DNA from: Lantana camara
Lineage: Eukaryota; Streptophyta; Magnoliopsida; Lamiales; Verbenaceae
DNA length: 64,000 nucleotides
NCBI GenBank assembly: GCA_037501455.1
Contig: CM074861.1
Coordinates: 96,635,001-96,699,000, forward strand
Direction: 5' to 3'
Shown one piece after another: positions 10,982 through 21,308 of this stretch. The notes below the pieces were generated by a model that was not told the origin of the DNA, did no database searches, and saw only the letters and a program-made list of their open reading frames with translations. Made by a program: the position numbers and the translations under genes. The stretch's first letter is position 1. Every line of letters begins with the position of its first letter.

Positions 10982-11131
10982 GGATTTGTTATATTTGGTA
11001 TAGTTGACCTTCTGTAATTAGTTTTGGTCTTGTACAGTATTTATGTTGTTATCCTAGCCTAATGTAAAGATATAGAATACACTCAATAAAGAATAATTCC
11101 TCCAAGATCATGTCTTTCTTCAAGCTTAACA
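10960..11131 (+). repeat. 3' LTR of the copia element
   Basis: 172 bp, identical by eye to 6044-6215. It supplies the last codons and stop (10979-10981) of the gag-pol ORF. Confidence 0.95.
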
Positions 11132-11309
11132 TCTTTTTCTTAAAATTTTTAAATTTTGAAGGGTTTAAATTTTTATATTTGACTAATAATAATAATTTTT
11201 TATTAGCGTACAGATTTAGTGCGCAAGAATGACTAGCTTTGATTAAGTTGGCATCATAACCAACCAATAAATCATAAGCTATACATTGATAGCGTTGAAA
11301 TTGCATAGG

Positions 11310-11617
11310 AAAGAAGTTTTCCCAAGATTGAGGTTGAGATTGATTCGCAAACTGTATTAGATCGGGTTACTCATGAAGGTATTGTGGATCACTCGTGGAG
11401 AAATATCATTGAGGATTGTCGGAGGTTGCTTCGCATGCCGTGGAAAGCTAGAATCCATCATATTTTCAGAGAGAGGAATAGTAGTACCAACTCACTTGCT
11501 AAAATGAGACACACCATTAATGTTGAATGCGTTGTGTGGGATTCTCCGCCGGATGCATTTCGTTGAGGTGTTTTTACTTTGTTTTCGGCCCGATCTGGGC
11601 TTCTGTCTAACTAAAAA
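11310..11617 (+). pseudogene. LINE ORF2 3' end (RNase H-like) fragment
   Basis: An open frame from about 11310 to 11566 begins VEIDSQTVLDRV and continues through HIFRERNSSTNSLAK, the usual end of the RNase H-like domain (RVT_3) of plant L1-type LINEs ('RE.N..AD.LA' motif). It is followed by 'cggcccgatctgggcttctg' and an A-rich tail ending near 11617. The rest of the LINE is absent. Confidence 0.65.
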
Positions 11618-11899
11618 AAAAACTATAAAATTAAATGTAATATCCATTTATAGAAATTTATAATTGAAAATTAATGAATATAATTGATACATCCAACCCA
11701 AAACCCTTAAGATTAATCTATCTCCCTAAATTAATCTCTCTTTCCTTGCACTCTTATTCCCCTCTTTACTCAATATATTACTGGAGTAAGCTAAAATTTC
11801 AAAGAGATTAATCAAACCAAAAGTTTGGATCGTCATATCTCAAGGGTATCTTTTTATACTCCAAAATTTCAGATTTATTTATTTATTTATTATTTTTCT

Positions 11900-11993
11900 T
11901 AACACACACCCCAAGTGGGCAGAGGAATTTGAACTCGAGTCATTACCCTCAAGAATCAACCCCTCAAACTACTTGGCGAATCTCTGTTGGCTT
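11900..11993 (-). mobile_element. tRNA-derived SINE fragment
   Basis: On the minus strand 'gccaacagagattcgccaag' and 'gactcgagttcaaattcctc' match the head and B-box of the SINE at 3508. The tail 'gtgtgtgttaag' also matches that family. Confidence 0.6.
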
Positions 11994-12183
11994 ATTATCT
12001 TTCAAATTTGTTTTTATCTAATTTATTCGATCTTACCGTTACCTATGACACGACATGCCTTCTGTTTGGGCTAATCTGTTTTCTTACTACCTCTGAACTG
12101 AGACTTGAACAAGATTTTATTCATATTGGGCTAAACCTCATCAATAATATTAAGAAATTCAATCGTTCAAGACTCTGGCCATA

Positions 12184-12543
12184 TTTATTATATTAAATAT
12201 TTTATAAATAAACAATCCTAAAACAAACCATTAAAATTAAAATTTCAATATATGTATCATTATATTTAATAATATATCTTTCACTATTTTTTAAAAATTA
12301 TGATCATGTCTTATTAACAAATTTTAAATAATAAATTATTTATTGAATAGTTATTCTAAGTAGATAATATGTAAGTATACGTGTTGAATTTTTTATATTT
12401 ATATTTGTTAAATAAATACTCTAATTGGGTCCGATAACTCAGATATACAGTAAATAATATTTATTAGTGATCTGATCTAATTGTCTAATTCAAAGTTCAA
12501 ACTCAATCTGATTTAGTACGAATCAGGTCCGTTGACCACGCTA
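12184..12543. mobile_element. hAT-like remnant
   Basis: Shares blocks with 770-1080 ('aataatatatctttcactat', 'acaattaaaatt') and ends 'caggtccgttgaccacgcta', a degraded form of the terminus at 2742. No clear target duplication or left end. Confidence 0.35.
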
Positions 12544-13019
12544 ACCGAGATTGGCTAGTGAGAGTGGGCCACATACATAATTGATTTGACTAGTAAAATA
12601 TTATATGATAAAACTATAAATAATTGGCCAAATGGGTAACTAATATAATCACAGGCTCACGGAAGAGAATGTTTGGGAGGTTTTTAATATTAGATAAAAA
12701 TCCTTCTCAAACTCATCAGTTTGACTACAAAAACTTAATCAATTACCTTCAAATATTTTACAATTTCTTAAATATATTGTATTGTGGTAACTGCATAGTT
12801 CGTATAAACCGGTGCAATTAAAATAGAGTTCGGTTGTAGCGAATTGATCAATAAATTACTGTATCTCCTACTATAATTCTATTCATATACAAAATGAAAA
12901 GTTCATATATGTTAAACCATATAGCCAATGAAAAATAAGTAAAACCACTTCTAATACTATATTAAACACATTGTTGACAGAAAAAACATATGATAACAAA
13001 GACGATTAGATATACAATA

Positions 13020-13331
13020 GGGAAAATTACAAAAATGGTATACCAACTCGGACCATTTTGCAATTTTAGTACAAAATGTTTTCCGGTTACATCAAAACCC
13101 CACAACTCCAAAAATTTTGCAAAACCATGCAAAATTTCGCCGGAGCTGGAAAAACCGGCCGGAAATCTGACATGTCATCCTACGTGGCCAATATGTTGAG
13201 TATGTGGTGAAACCACTATGCACACATCATAAACCACTATACATATTCCTTGAGAAAATTACAAAAATGGTATACCAACTTGGGTCATTTTGCAATTTTG
13301 GTACAAAAATGTAATTCACCCTAATAAATAT
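13020..13331 (+). repeat. Left TIR of the Pack-MULE-like element
   Basis: Starts GGGAAAATTAC directly after TATACAATA and is the inverse of 14445-14756. The outer sequence reappears at about 13252 inside the same arm. Confidence 0.9.
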
Positions 13332-14001
13332 ATATAATATTATAATAAAAATATATTGTACTTAACTATAATTATAATTTACAGTTTATATGCTATAATT
13401 TATAGTAGTAAAATAAACATTTTAGAGATGTTTTAACTATTTTAATTAAATATAACATATATATAATAGAGTAATAGACACAAGAATCTCGAGAAGAGGT
13501 GTCACCACCAAAACATAACTATTTGCAATAAAAATAAAATTGTAGCTAAAAAAATGATTGCGAATTTGATAATTTGTTGTAGTGTATTTGTACACTTGTT
13601 TATGTCGAAGCCATGCATAGATATATATAGAAATGTATAATATGAAATATATATTACTTTATAAAGTTATAATCTAAAAAATAAAAAAAAAGAAATTTAA
13701 GCCTCTTCACTATGTATTAATCTCATGCATGTAATATATATGTGTAATATATTACATATACCAGAAATGATATTACTAAATACTCAATATAATCGTATAC
13801 TTAATTATATGTATAGTACGTACATCAATGACCCCGTAGACAGTATACATAACGAAAAAATTAAGAAGATACAACGTGCATGTACCCAGACAACCCGAGA
13901 GCAGCAACATTTGTCTGTAAAATAAAATTTGATGATTCCTAAACCATCCATCTCTTATGCCTCTATAGTATTATAAGCTATAATATAATCGTAATATATA
14001 T

Positions 14002-14310
14002 TCATTCAACCACAATATTAACATTATGAGATCCTTCAATGCTAGGGCTCCTCATAATCTTCTCCAAACTTATCTGTCTAATCATCTTCAGGTCGGGGAC
14101 CTTGAATTGGGACAGCGAGGCGGGTTCGTGGACAGACTCCGCGATCTTGACTGTGCAGGAAATGACCTCGATCAACAACGAGGCGACTGTGATTGCAGGG
14201 ACGATCTCAAGGAGATTGGTTTCGGCCCACAAGCCCTTTTCTAGCAATGCTTTTAGCTTTTTGGCTGAAGCTTTAGCGTTGATGAGATGAGAGTCTGCTG
14301 AGAATGAGCA
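14002..14310 (-). pseudogene. Captured ALMT-like anion channel C-terminal fragment
   Basis: The minus frame encodes INAKASAKKLKALLEKGLW, ...IVPAITVASLLIEVI and VKIAESVHEPASLSQFK, about 60-90 residues. This arrangement matches the last cytosolic helices of plant aluminium-activated malate transporter (ALMT/QUAC) proteins. There, helices rich in ASLL(I/V)E are followed by a (V)xELAxLAxFK-type ending. The transmembrane N-terminal half is missing, and upstream codons repeat a short 'cccatatatatcactg' unit. No start or intron structure for a functional gene is visible. The family assignment is from memory of the motif, not a search. Confidence 0.6.
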
Positions 14311-14444
14311 TCCCATATATATCACTGCTGAGAGTCTGTTGATCAAATTACATCCCATATATATCACTAAAAATTTTAATAAATCTCAAAAAATTATACC
14401 TTCCAAGAAAGTTCCAAGCTTTTCAATATTACCAGCAGTTATGT

Positions 14445-14756
14445 ATATTTATTAGGGCGAATTACATTTTTGTACCAAAATTGCAAAATGACCCAAGTTG
14501 GTATACCATTTTTGTAAATTTCCCAAGGAATATGTATAGTGGTTTATGATGTGTGCATAGTGGTTTCGCCACATACTCAAGATATTGGCCACGTAGGATG
14601 ACATGTCAGATTTCCGGCCGGTTTTTCCAACTCCGGCGAAATTTTGCATGGTTTTGCAAAATTTTTGGAGTTGTGGGGTTTTGATGTAACCGGAAAACAT
14701 TTTGTACTAAAATTGCAAAATGGCCCGAGTTGGTATACCATTTTTGTAATTTTCCC
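14445..14756 (-). repeat. Right TIR of the Pack-MULE-like element
   Basis: Inverted partner of 13020-13331, ending GTAATTTTCCC before TATACAATA. About six or seven mismatches between the arms. Confidence 0.9.
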
Positions 14757-14765
14757 TATACAATA

Positions 14766-16187
14766 TGCAAATTGCAATGGCATTCAGATATCGAATGGCT
14801 TTTGGCAGATAGGATAATGAAGATTTTTTTAATAGATTAACTAGTTATTATCTATTATTTACTTTTAAAGATAAAATATCATGTTTTCTTGAATTAATCG
14901 TCTACTTTACATGTGAAGATAATTAATTTAATCTCATTTAATATATAATTTTTTTTTTATTTTTTCTTCTTTTAAAGACCATTGGCATACGTATTATACA
15001 TTTTTGCTTCTTCTAAATACGCCGGACAATAGTTTAAATTTTTAAGTATCCTTTTTTAAATAATAGTAATCAATGATAATTAATTATTATTTTTAGATAG
15101 TTTTTTTTTTTTACATAAAAGTAATTTTTTTTTCTCGATAATAATATTATTAAATAAATTTAAAATCACATTATATATTTTTCTTTTTTGAGAAAAAGGG
15201 GTTTTTTTTTTAAAAAAAATAAACCCCTAAAGGAGAAATTTACTAAATCAACTGAAATTAAAACATACAAAGGAACGATGAAAAAAATAATTAATGATGA
15301 TTAATTATTATTTTTAGATAGTTTCTGTTTACATAAAAGTAATTATTTTTCTTGATAATAATATTATTAAACAAATTGAAAAACATTGTGTGTCAGTTTT
15401 TAAGTTAATTTTTATAAATGTAATTAATGATACTTATCGATTAATAAAAAATTATAGATAATAGTAATCAATGATGCTTATCAGTTAATAAAAAAGTATA
15501 AATAATTTAGCAGTTATTTTATTTTTTTTAATAATAATAATGACAAATTTTTGTAAATAAATCAAGATTTGGGCAAATAAGTAAATGCACACATGCCAAT
15601 AAAAATCATGATTTCTCAAACACGATATTTTGCCATGTGAAAGAAAACTGATAAAAACTTCTCTACAGATTTTGATAGAAAAACCAACATGAAAAATAAA
15701 CGACAGATTTTAATATTTAATTAATTTTATCTGTCAGATTAAGTGAAAGTAAACAACTTCTTAACATTCAAGAGCAAGGCCACACTGGACAACAGTATAG
15801 GAATTTAATTAATCCCTCAAGACTAAACGACAATATCAAATACATGTCATAAAATTTAAATTTTATGATTATCATATGACTGGTATAAAATTTTAAAAAT
15901 ATATAAATTAAATAATTAATGTTTGTTGAATTTTTTATGGGTGGCTAATAATTGAACTTTCAAATCAATACATGGATGTTGTAGTGTCAACATGTTGTTG
16001 GCTCGACTATTCGTGAATTAATATGATTTAATTCTACTATATATATTAAGTAGTAACATTTAATAGTTTGGCTTGAAACTAGCTTAATCAAATAACTCAT
16101 ATTCTGAGTTATTAAAAAGTAAAAACGCATTGAATATTGATAAGAACAGCTTTAAGCTGGTTCCATTTCATCTCGGATACAAAAAAG
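14766..16187. other. AT-rich intergenic DNA with a ~95-bp direct repeat
   Basis: No gene. Blocks 15071-15165 and 15293-15380 share 'aattaattattatttttagatag', 'acataaaagtaatt' and 'gataataatattattaaa' in the same order. The rest is poly(T)/(A)-rich. Confidence 0.55.
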
Positions 16188-16935
16188 TAATGGTGTAAAC
16201 GGATCGGATGAATGAATACCATATCCTTATCTATTTATGATTCGGACGGATATGCTTTTAAATCGAATTCGGATAATATCTTTTTTATACGGATACAAGA
16301 CCGATTCGGATTTTAGTCGGATTTTCAACTATTCAAAATTTGACATAAATTATTTAACTATATAATTTCGATTTTTTTATCAGATCATCAACTATTCATT
16401 TATACATAAATTATTTAATAATTATATAACTTTGAATATATATATTTTAGACAAATAGAAAAATAATAAGTATATCTATATATATCATTTTTATTTTTTA
16501 GTAATGTATAAATATGGTGAAACTATAAATTTTATCATATAATTAATTTGAAATATAATACTTTTATTAATAACATAATATATGTTAATTATATTATCTC
16601 TATATAAATGTTGCAGTGAACATATGGTTATTAATAAAATATAAGATTTTTCTTTAATAAATGCGCTAAAAAATTTACTTAATACTAATAATCTATCATA
16701 CATACACAGTTGTGTGTATATATTTTAATATAACATATTATTTATCGGATACGGATTACGGATAAATCGGATAACAGATATATCTAACAGATAATAAAAC
16801 GGATCGGATGTCTTATTATCATATACTTATTCGTTTATAATTTGGATGTCTATAATCGGATACGGATAATATCCTCTGTAAACGAATTTGAATGCGGACG
16901 GATATCAAATTTTCGAATATCCATTTATAGCCCTA
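16188..16935. mobile_element. hAT-type non-autonomous element
   Basis: 748 bp with short imperfect terminal repeats (TAATGGTGTAAACGGAT and the complement TAGGGCTATAAATGGAT) and subterminal 'cggatcggatg'/'ggatacggata' motifs. It is flanked by 8-bp direct repeats caaaaaag (16180-16187) and gaaaaaag (16936-16943), one mismatch. The duplication size and terminus fit hAT. No transposase. Confidence 0.6.
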
Positions 16936-17122
16936 GAAAAAAGAAAAAAAAAAAAGTAATTTAATTCTTAGTCAGTTATGACTCAGCGCCTCCGACTGAG
17001 TAAGCCCAAAATTATCTATGTGAAGAAAATTATAAATTCGAGTAAAGATAAGATAATTTAGACTTGGCAGTTCACATATTGACTCAATGTTTACACAAGA
17101 TTCGCCGGAAAAATAATCGGAA

Positions 17123-17467
17123 ATGATATTCAGCCGCATGGTAGTGGTGGAAAGCGAGATCGATGCTAAACTGGAACTGGTGGAACGCTTCGAATCTGCT
17201 CCGCCCGGCCTCTGCCACAGCTGCAGGATCCAGCTGCCGCGTTTGGGCCACTGCGAATTCCCGGCGAGCAAATTCTATGACCGGAATCTCTTATCCGGCC
17301 GGCCTTCTACGATAGTCCCCTATATCAACGGAGCTGAATCTTCGACACACCTACTTCCGCATGATTTCAAGAACTATGTGAAGTTGTTTCTCTCTGTGAA
17401 CAAACAAGGGGAGCTCACTATTGAAGGGATTCCTCCCAAATCCACTGATCTTGGCCGGTTCTGGTAA
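17123..17467 (+). CDS. Unrecognised ORF, possible first exon
   Basis: 114 codons with non-repetitive, protein-like composition. It has an acidic start (VVVESEIDAKLELVERFE), a Cys pair in CHSCRIQ, and a hydrophilic tail with DFKNYVKLFLSVNKQGELT. A second in-frame ATG at 17138 could also be the start. The ORF ends GRFW-stop, and a GTAATC follows at once, so it may be a first exon with an adjacent donor. I do not recognise the family. The region just after it (17520-18200) is richer in G/C than its surroundings, so a decayed or spliced gene is possible. Confidence 0.35.
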   Translation: MIFSRMVVVESEIDAKLELVERFESAPPGLCHSCRIQLPRLGHCEFPASKFYDRNLLSGRPSTIVPYINGAESSTHLLPHDFKNYVKLFLSVNKQGELTIEGIPPKSTDLGRFW

Positions 17468-18950
17468 TCTACTCACCTCTTTTTTTCTCCGTACTCTCTA
17501 TCTATAAGTGTTTTGAGGCTTTTTGATTGCAGTAAATGAGTGTCGGTAGATCTCAACGGTGGCGGAGGCGATCGGTGTCGTCAAGTGGTATTAACGAACA
17601 ACGAATTTTGAATTGTTTCAACAATCCGGGATTTCTGATAGATTGATTAATTTTAACAGGGTATTAGGGTTTTTCGGTCGTGAATACACAGGAAGAGACC
17701 GAATCCACATCAGAGGACACAACAGGTTTACAACTCCATCTGTTACTACATGACACGTACAGGTTTACAGGTATTGGTTTTCGCTTCCGAAAATTGAACC
17801 CTCCACTCACAGTTCTCGCCTTGATCTCTTTCGTCACTCAACATTCCTAAACTCTCCTCTCTACAGCAATTCACAATCTCAACGAGATTATTCCCAGAAA
17901 TGATAAAATCATCACCGCGAAGCATCAAAATCAGCTAATCAGCGTAATCCCGCAAGTTTCCAAGCAAATCTTCCAGTCATTGATACGATTGCCTTACCAA
18001 ATCCAAAGCCCTATCAACTTCCCAATCTAATATATAGCAACTACTATTTCAGCTTTCAGTCTTCTGTCGGAATTTATCGATACCATCATCGAGTTCAACA
18101 CCAACGATTATCAATATTCGGCTTATAATGTGAACATCAGCAGCAGCACCGAAGATGAGAGAGAAAGCTGCTGCAGCAATTTGCTACACAAACTTGTCCA
18201 CGGCCATGCATGGCAACCATCCTTTTTCCTTTTTTCCAAACTTTGTTATTGCAATTGTTAAGAGATTGAATTTTCCGCTTTTAATTAACTTCTCCTTACG
18301 TGAGAAGAGTTTGTAAACATCTCCCATGTGATATAAAGAAATTATCTCTTTCATTTTTATCTTATTTTTTTTTTATTTTTCTGAATTGCATTTTAGAGTA
18401 CTGCGAACTAGGTTTTGTTTTAACTCTCAAATTTTCTGTACTAATTTGTATCAAGTAAATTAACTTGTTCTAAAATTCACATGGAGTGTCCATTTTACCA
18501 TGTGGCACTGAGAATTGATTTTGTTGATCCCAAAAATTCTAGTATAGACTCAATTAAATCCAACTTAATCAATAATATTACCTTTTGTTATTTGATCCAT
18601 TTACATGACACTCGTAAAACAATTAATCCGCGGTTGCACAGTTCTTATTTCCAATTACATTGCGGTTAGAATAAGCCGAGTTGAGTGTTGACCCTTAAAA
18701 CTCGGAAAAGAACGATGGAAGGTCTCTTTTGAAAGGAAAAAGTAAACAAAACAAATTCATATTTTATTGCTTGTGTACACAAGAAACTGGGAAAGGGGCA
18801 TTTTATTAAAAGGGACAAATAAGTTTCTTTTATTAAAATAACTCCTAGTTTTAAAGTTTTTATCATATAACTCTTTTTTTAATTATGTCTAACAAAATAA
18901 ATATTAAATATAATTATTTTCCACGTGTTTAAATCGAGATCTGATATTCA
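17468..18950. other. No gene recognised
   Basis: 17500-18200 has mixed composition with short ORFs on both strands but no recognisable domain. 18200-18950 is AT-rich. Downstream exons of the ORF at 17123 cannot be excluded. Confidence 0.35.
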
Positions 18951-19246
18951 CGCTAAATGGCAGCTTGTGCTATGATCAATGCAAGCATATATAGTTGCTG
19001 TAAACAGATTCACATTACTAATATAGTAAAGAGAAGAAAAATCTTATTTCATTTAACGAAAATAGAATATTTGAGGCCCCAGCTACAAGAACTTACTCAT
19101 TTCAAAGTTGATATAGCCTCAATGTATGATGCACCAGTGTGTTCACGTCAAACAGCTCCAACTGCTTTCTTTTGTAGTAGGAGATCACACAATCAAGAAA
19201 AAATTAGAGACTTATTAGGTACTTTTAGTATAATTTAGTATATACA
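18951..19246. repeat. Local direct duplication, copy 1
   Basis: Begins 'cgctaaatggcagcttgtgc' and is repeated at 19338-19702. An ORF runs through it (MAACAMINASIYSCC), but copy 2 does not keep that frame, so coding is unlikely. Confidence 0.8.
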
Positions 19247-19337
19247 CATAGAACAAAGTGCCGAATCAACAGGTTCCCATGATATTATTTAAATATTTAG
19301 CCTGATAGATCATCAAACCAACAGAATGAAAGTGCTA

Positions 19338-19702
19338 CGCTAAATGGCAGCTTGTGCTATGATCAATGCAAGCATTTGTAGTTGCTATTTTATGTGATTT
19401 TGGCCAACGAAGTTTGATCGATTAAAGAGAAGTACTAATGACCTATATTATATAGTTGTTGTAACAGATTCACATTACTAATATAGTTAAGAGAAGAAAA
19501 AACTTATTTCATTTAACGAAAACAGAATACTTGAGGCCCAAGCTACGAGAACTTACTTCTTTCAAAATTAATATAGCCCAAATGTATGATGACCATGTGT
19601 TCACCTCAATCAGCTCCAACTGCTATCTTTTGTAGTAGGAGATCACAGATTCAAGAAAAAATTAAAGACTTGTTAGGTACTTTTAGTATAATTTAGTATA
19701 TA
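19338..19702. repeat. Local direct duplication, copy 2
   Basis: Same start as copy 1, plus an extra ~75 bases after 'gtagttgct' ('attttatgtgattttggcc' onward) and scattered substitutions. The spacing of about 390 bp suggests an unequal duplication of an unidentified sequence. Confidence 0.8.
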
Positions 19703-19817
19703 CCCATACCATAATCACATTTTGTTAAATTCAGGTTTGTTAAATACATCAATGAATTTCATAAAACTTAGACACATCATCGTTATCACAATTTAATATC
19801 ACAATGCAAGGGCATAC

Positions 19818-20437
19818 TGTTGGGATGGCGTGAACCTTTACCCCAACTCCACATTAGTATGATATTGTCCGCTTTGGGCCAAGCCCGCACGGATTTGTTT
19901 TTGGGCATCTCCCAAAAGACCTTATACTAATTAATGGAGTTAGGTGAACACTTATATATTGGACGAACTTCCTCCAATCTTCCGATGTGGGATGAATTTG
20001 CCTCCCAACAACCCTCTCCTCAAACCAAGACCAAACCACTTGTGACGAGTTAGGTGAACACTTATATATTGAACGAACTTCCTCCAATCTTCCGATGTGG
20101 GAGGGGTTTGCCTCCCAACAATCCTCTCCTCAAACCAAGACCAAACCACTTATGACCTCCCGTTCAGGGTCAATCCATTTGATCTGCCAACCATCTTGAC
20201 ATGCATTCCACCACTCTGACAAGCCCGAACCTGGGCTTTGATACCACTTGTTAAGACCGCGTGCACCTTCACCCCAACTCCACATTAATATGATATTATC
20301 CGTTTTGGGCCAAGCCCGCATGGATTTGTTTTTGGGCATCTCCTAAAAGGCCTCATACTAATGGAGTTAGGTGAACACTTATATATTGGACGAACTTCCT
20401 CCAATCTTTCGATGTGGGATGGGTTTGCCTCCCAACA
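19818..20437 (-). mobile_element. TRIM retrotransposon
   Basis: 620 bp. On the minus strand an LTR of 189 bp (20437-20249, TGTTGGGAGG...CTTAACA) is followed by a tRNA-Met-type primer site TGGTATCAAAGC. Next come a very short interior, a purine tract (gaggagaggg) and a second LTR (20010-19818, 193 bp). It is flanked by the 5-bp duplication CATAC (19813-19817 and 20438-20442). The interior holds an additional partial LTR end plus purine tract (about 20046-20120), so two and a part LTRs are present. It has no coding capacity, as is usual for terminal-repeat retrotransposons in miniature. Confidence 0.85.
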
Positions 20438-20442
20438 CATAC

Positions 20443-21020
20443 AACTTATTTAAGTAACAAATGAATCAATTAATCAACTGGTTTTCGTTTTTGACATTTC
20501 AAACAACAAATGCCTCAACTTATAAGAACAAAAACTAAGGAAATAAAATATAGTTCAACTTAACAATATACCTCATATTGTTTTAGTGTGTTTGACCTTC
20601 AAGTTTCAAAAGCAAAACTCTAAAAATGGAATAGCTTCATGAGCAGCCTGCAAAAAACAAAGAAAAGAGGAATAAATATATAAAACAACATATGTGATAT
20701 ATATAATTAAACATCAAACAACAACAAATATTAAACAACAGTTCTTGAGATGGTGGGCAGTAGGAGTTACAAACAACAAACATTCATTCCTACTGTAGGA
20801 GATTATCTTCCTTAATCTTTATTATAAACCCAACGAACACACATAACACTAATGGAAGCCAGTTTAACATTAGTTATGCCAATCAACCAGAATGGAAACG
20901 GTAAACCAAAATTTTTTTATCTTTAGATCATGAATTACTCTATTTGAAACCCTAAAAAAATTAAAAGTCTTAATTAAATGTTCAGTTCAGAAGCACCAAG
21001 TGAAAAATCGTGTCTTCAAT
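20443..21020. other. Intergenic DNA, no gene seen
   Basis: AT-rich sequence ending at the TCAAT duplication of the second copia element. No domain or repeat recognised. Confidence 0.4.
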
Positions 21021-21188
21021 TGTTAGGATCGTGTCTATCTCTATTTTAGGGAGGAAATCAAGTCAATCTGTAACAAATTCCCTAACTTGTAGGATGTCTA
21101 CGTCTATATGTTTAGGGTTGATTGTATCTCCTTTCATACAATTTTATAATGAAAATCATTACTTCTTCCTTGAAACCTCGTTCTAGCA
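21021..21188 (+). repeat. 5' LTR of the degenerate copia element
   Basis: 168 bp, TGTTAGGATCG...TTCTAGCA, followed directly by the primer-binding site. Confidence 0.93.
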
Positions 21189-21308
21189 TGGCATCAGAGC
21201 GGAGTTTCGATCCATGAGACTCAGCCATAAACATCATCGCCTCAATACCTTTCCCCAACTATTCGGCCTAAAACCAAGCCAATAAACTGGAAAAAAAAAA
21301 CAACAACC

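Larger units (their letters stand above)
6044..11131 (+). mobile_element. Complete Ty1/copia retrotransposon
   Basis: A 5088-bp element with two 172-bp LTRs (6044-6215 and 10960-11131) that I find identical base by base. It is flanked by the 5-bp duplication TCTTT (6039-6043 and 11132-11136). A tRNA-iMet primer-binding site lies directly after the 5' LTR and a purine tract directly before the 3' LTR. One uninterrupted gag-pol ORF fills the interior. Identical LTRs and an open ORF point to a recent, possibly still competent insertion. Short LTRs and total length fit the Ale-type group, but lineage is an inference. A decayed relative lies at 21021-26090. Confidence 0.95.
11618..13010. other. 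Intergenic DNA with SINE and hAT-like debris
   Basis: No gene seen. Contains a minus-strand SINE (11900-11993) and a hAT-like remnant (12184-12543). The remainder is AT-rich single-copy-looking sequence. Confidence 0.45.
13020..14756. mobile_element. Pack-MULE-like element with ~312-bp TIRs
   Basis: Long inverted repeats (13020-13331 and 14445-14756, about 98% identical by eye) start GGGAAAATTACAAAAATGG and are bounded by a perfect 9-bp duplication TATACAATA (13011-13019 and 14757-14765). Long TIRs with a 9-bp duplication are the Mutator superfamily signature. There is no transposase. The interior instead carries a host-gene fragment at 14002-14310. Each TIR contains a second degenerate copy of its own outer 60 bases at its inner end. 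Mobility would need a transposase from elsewhere. Confidence 0.9.
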
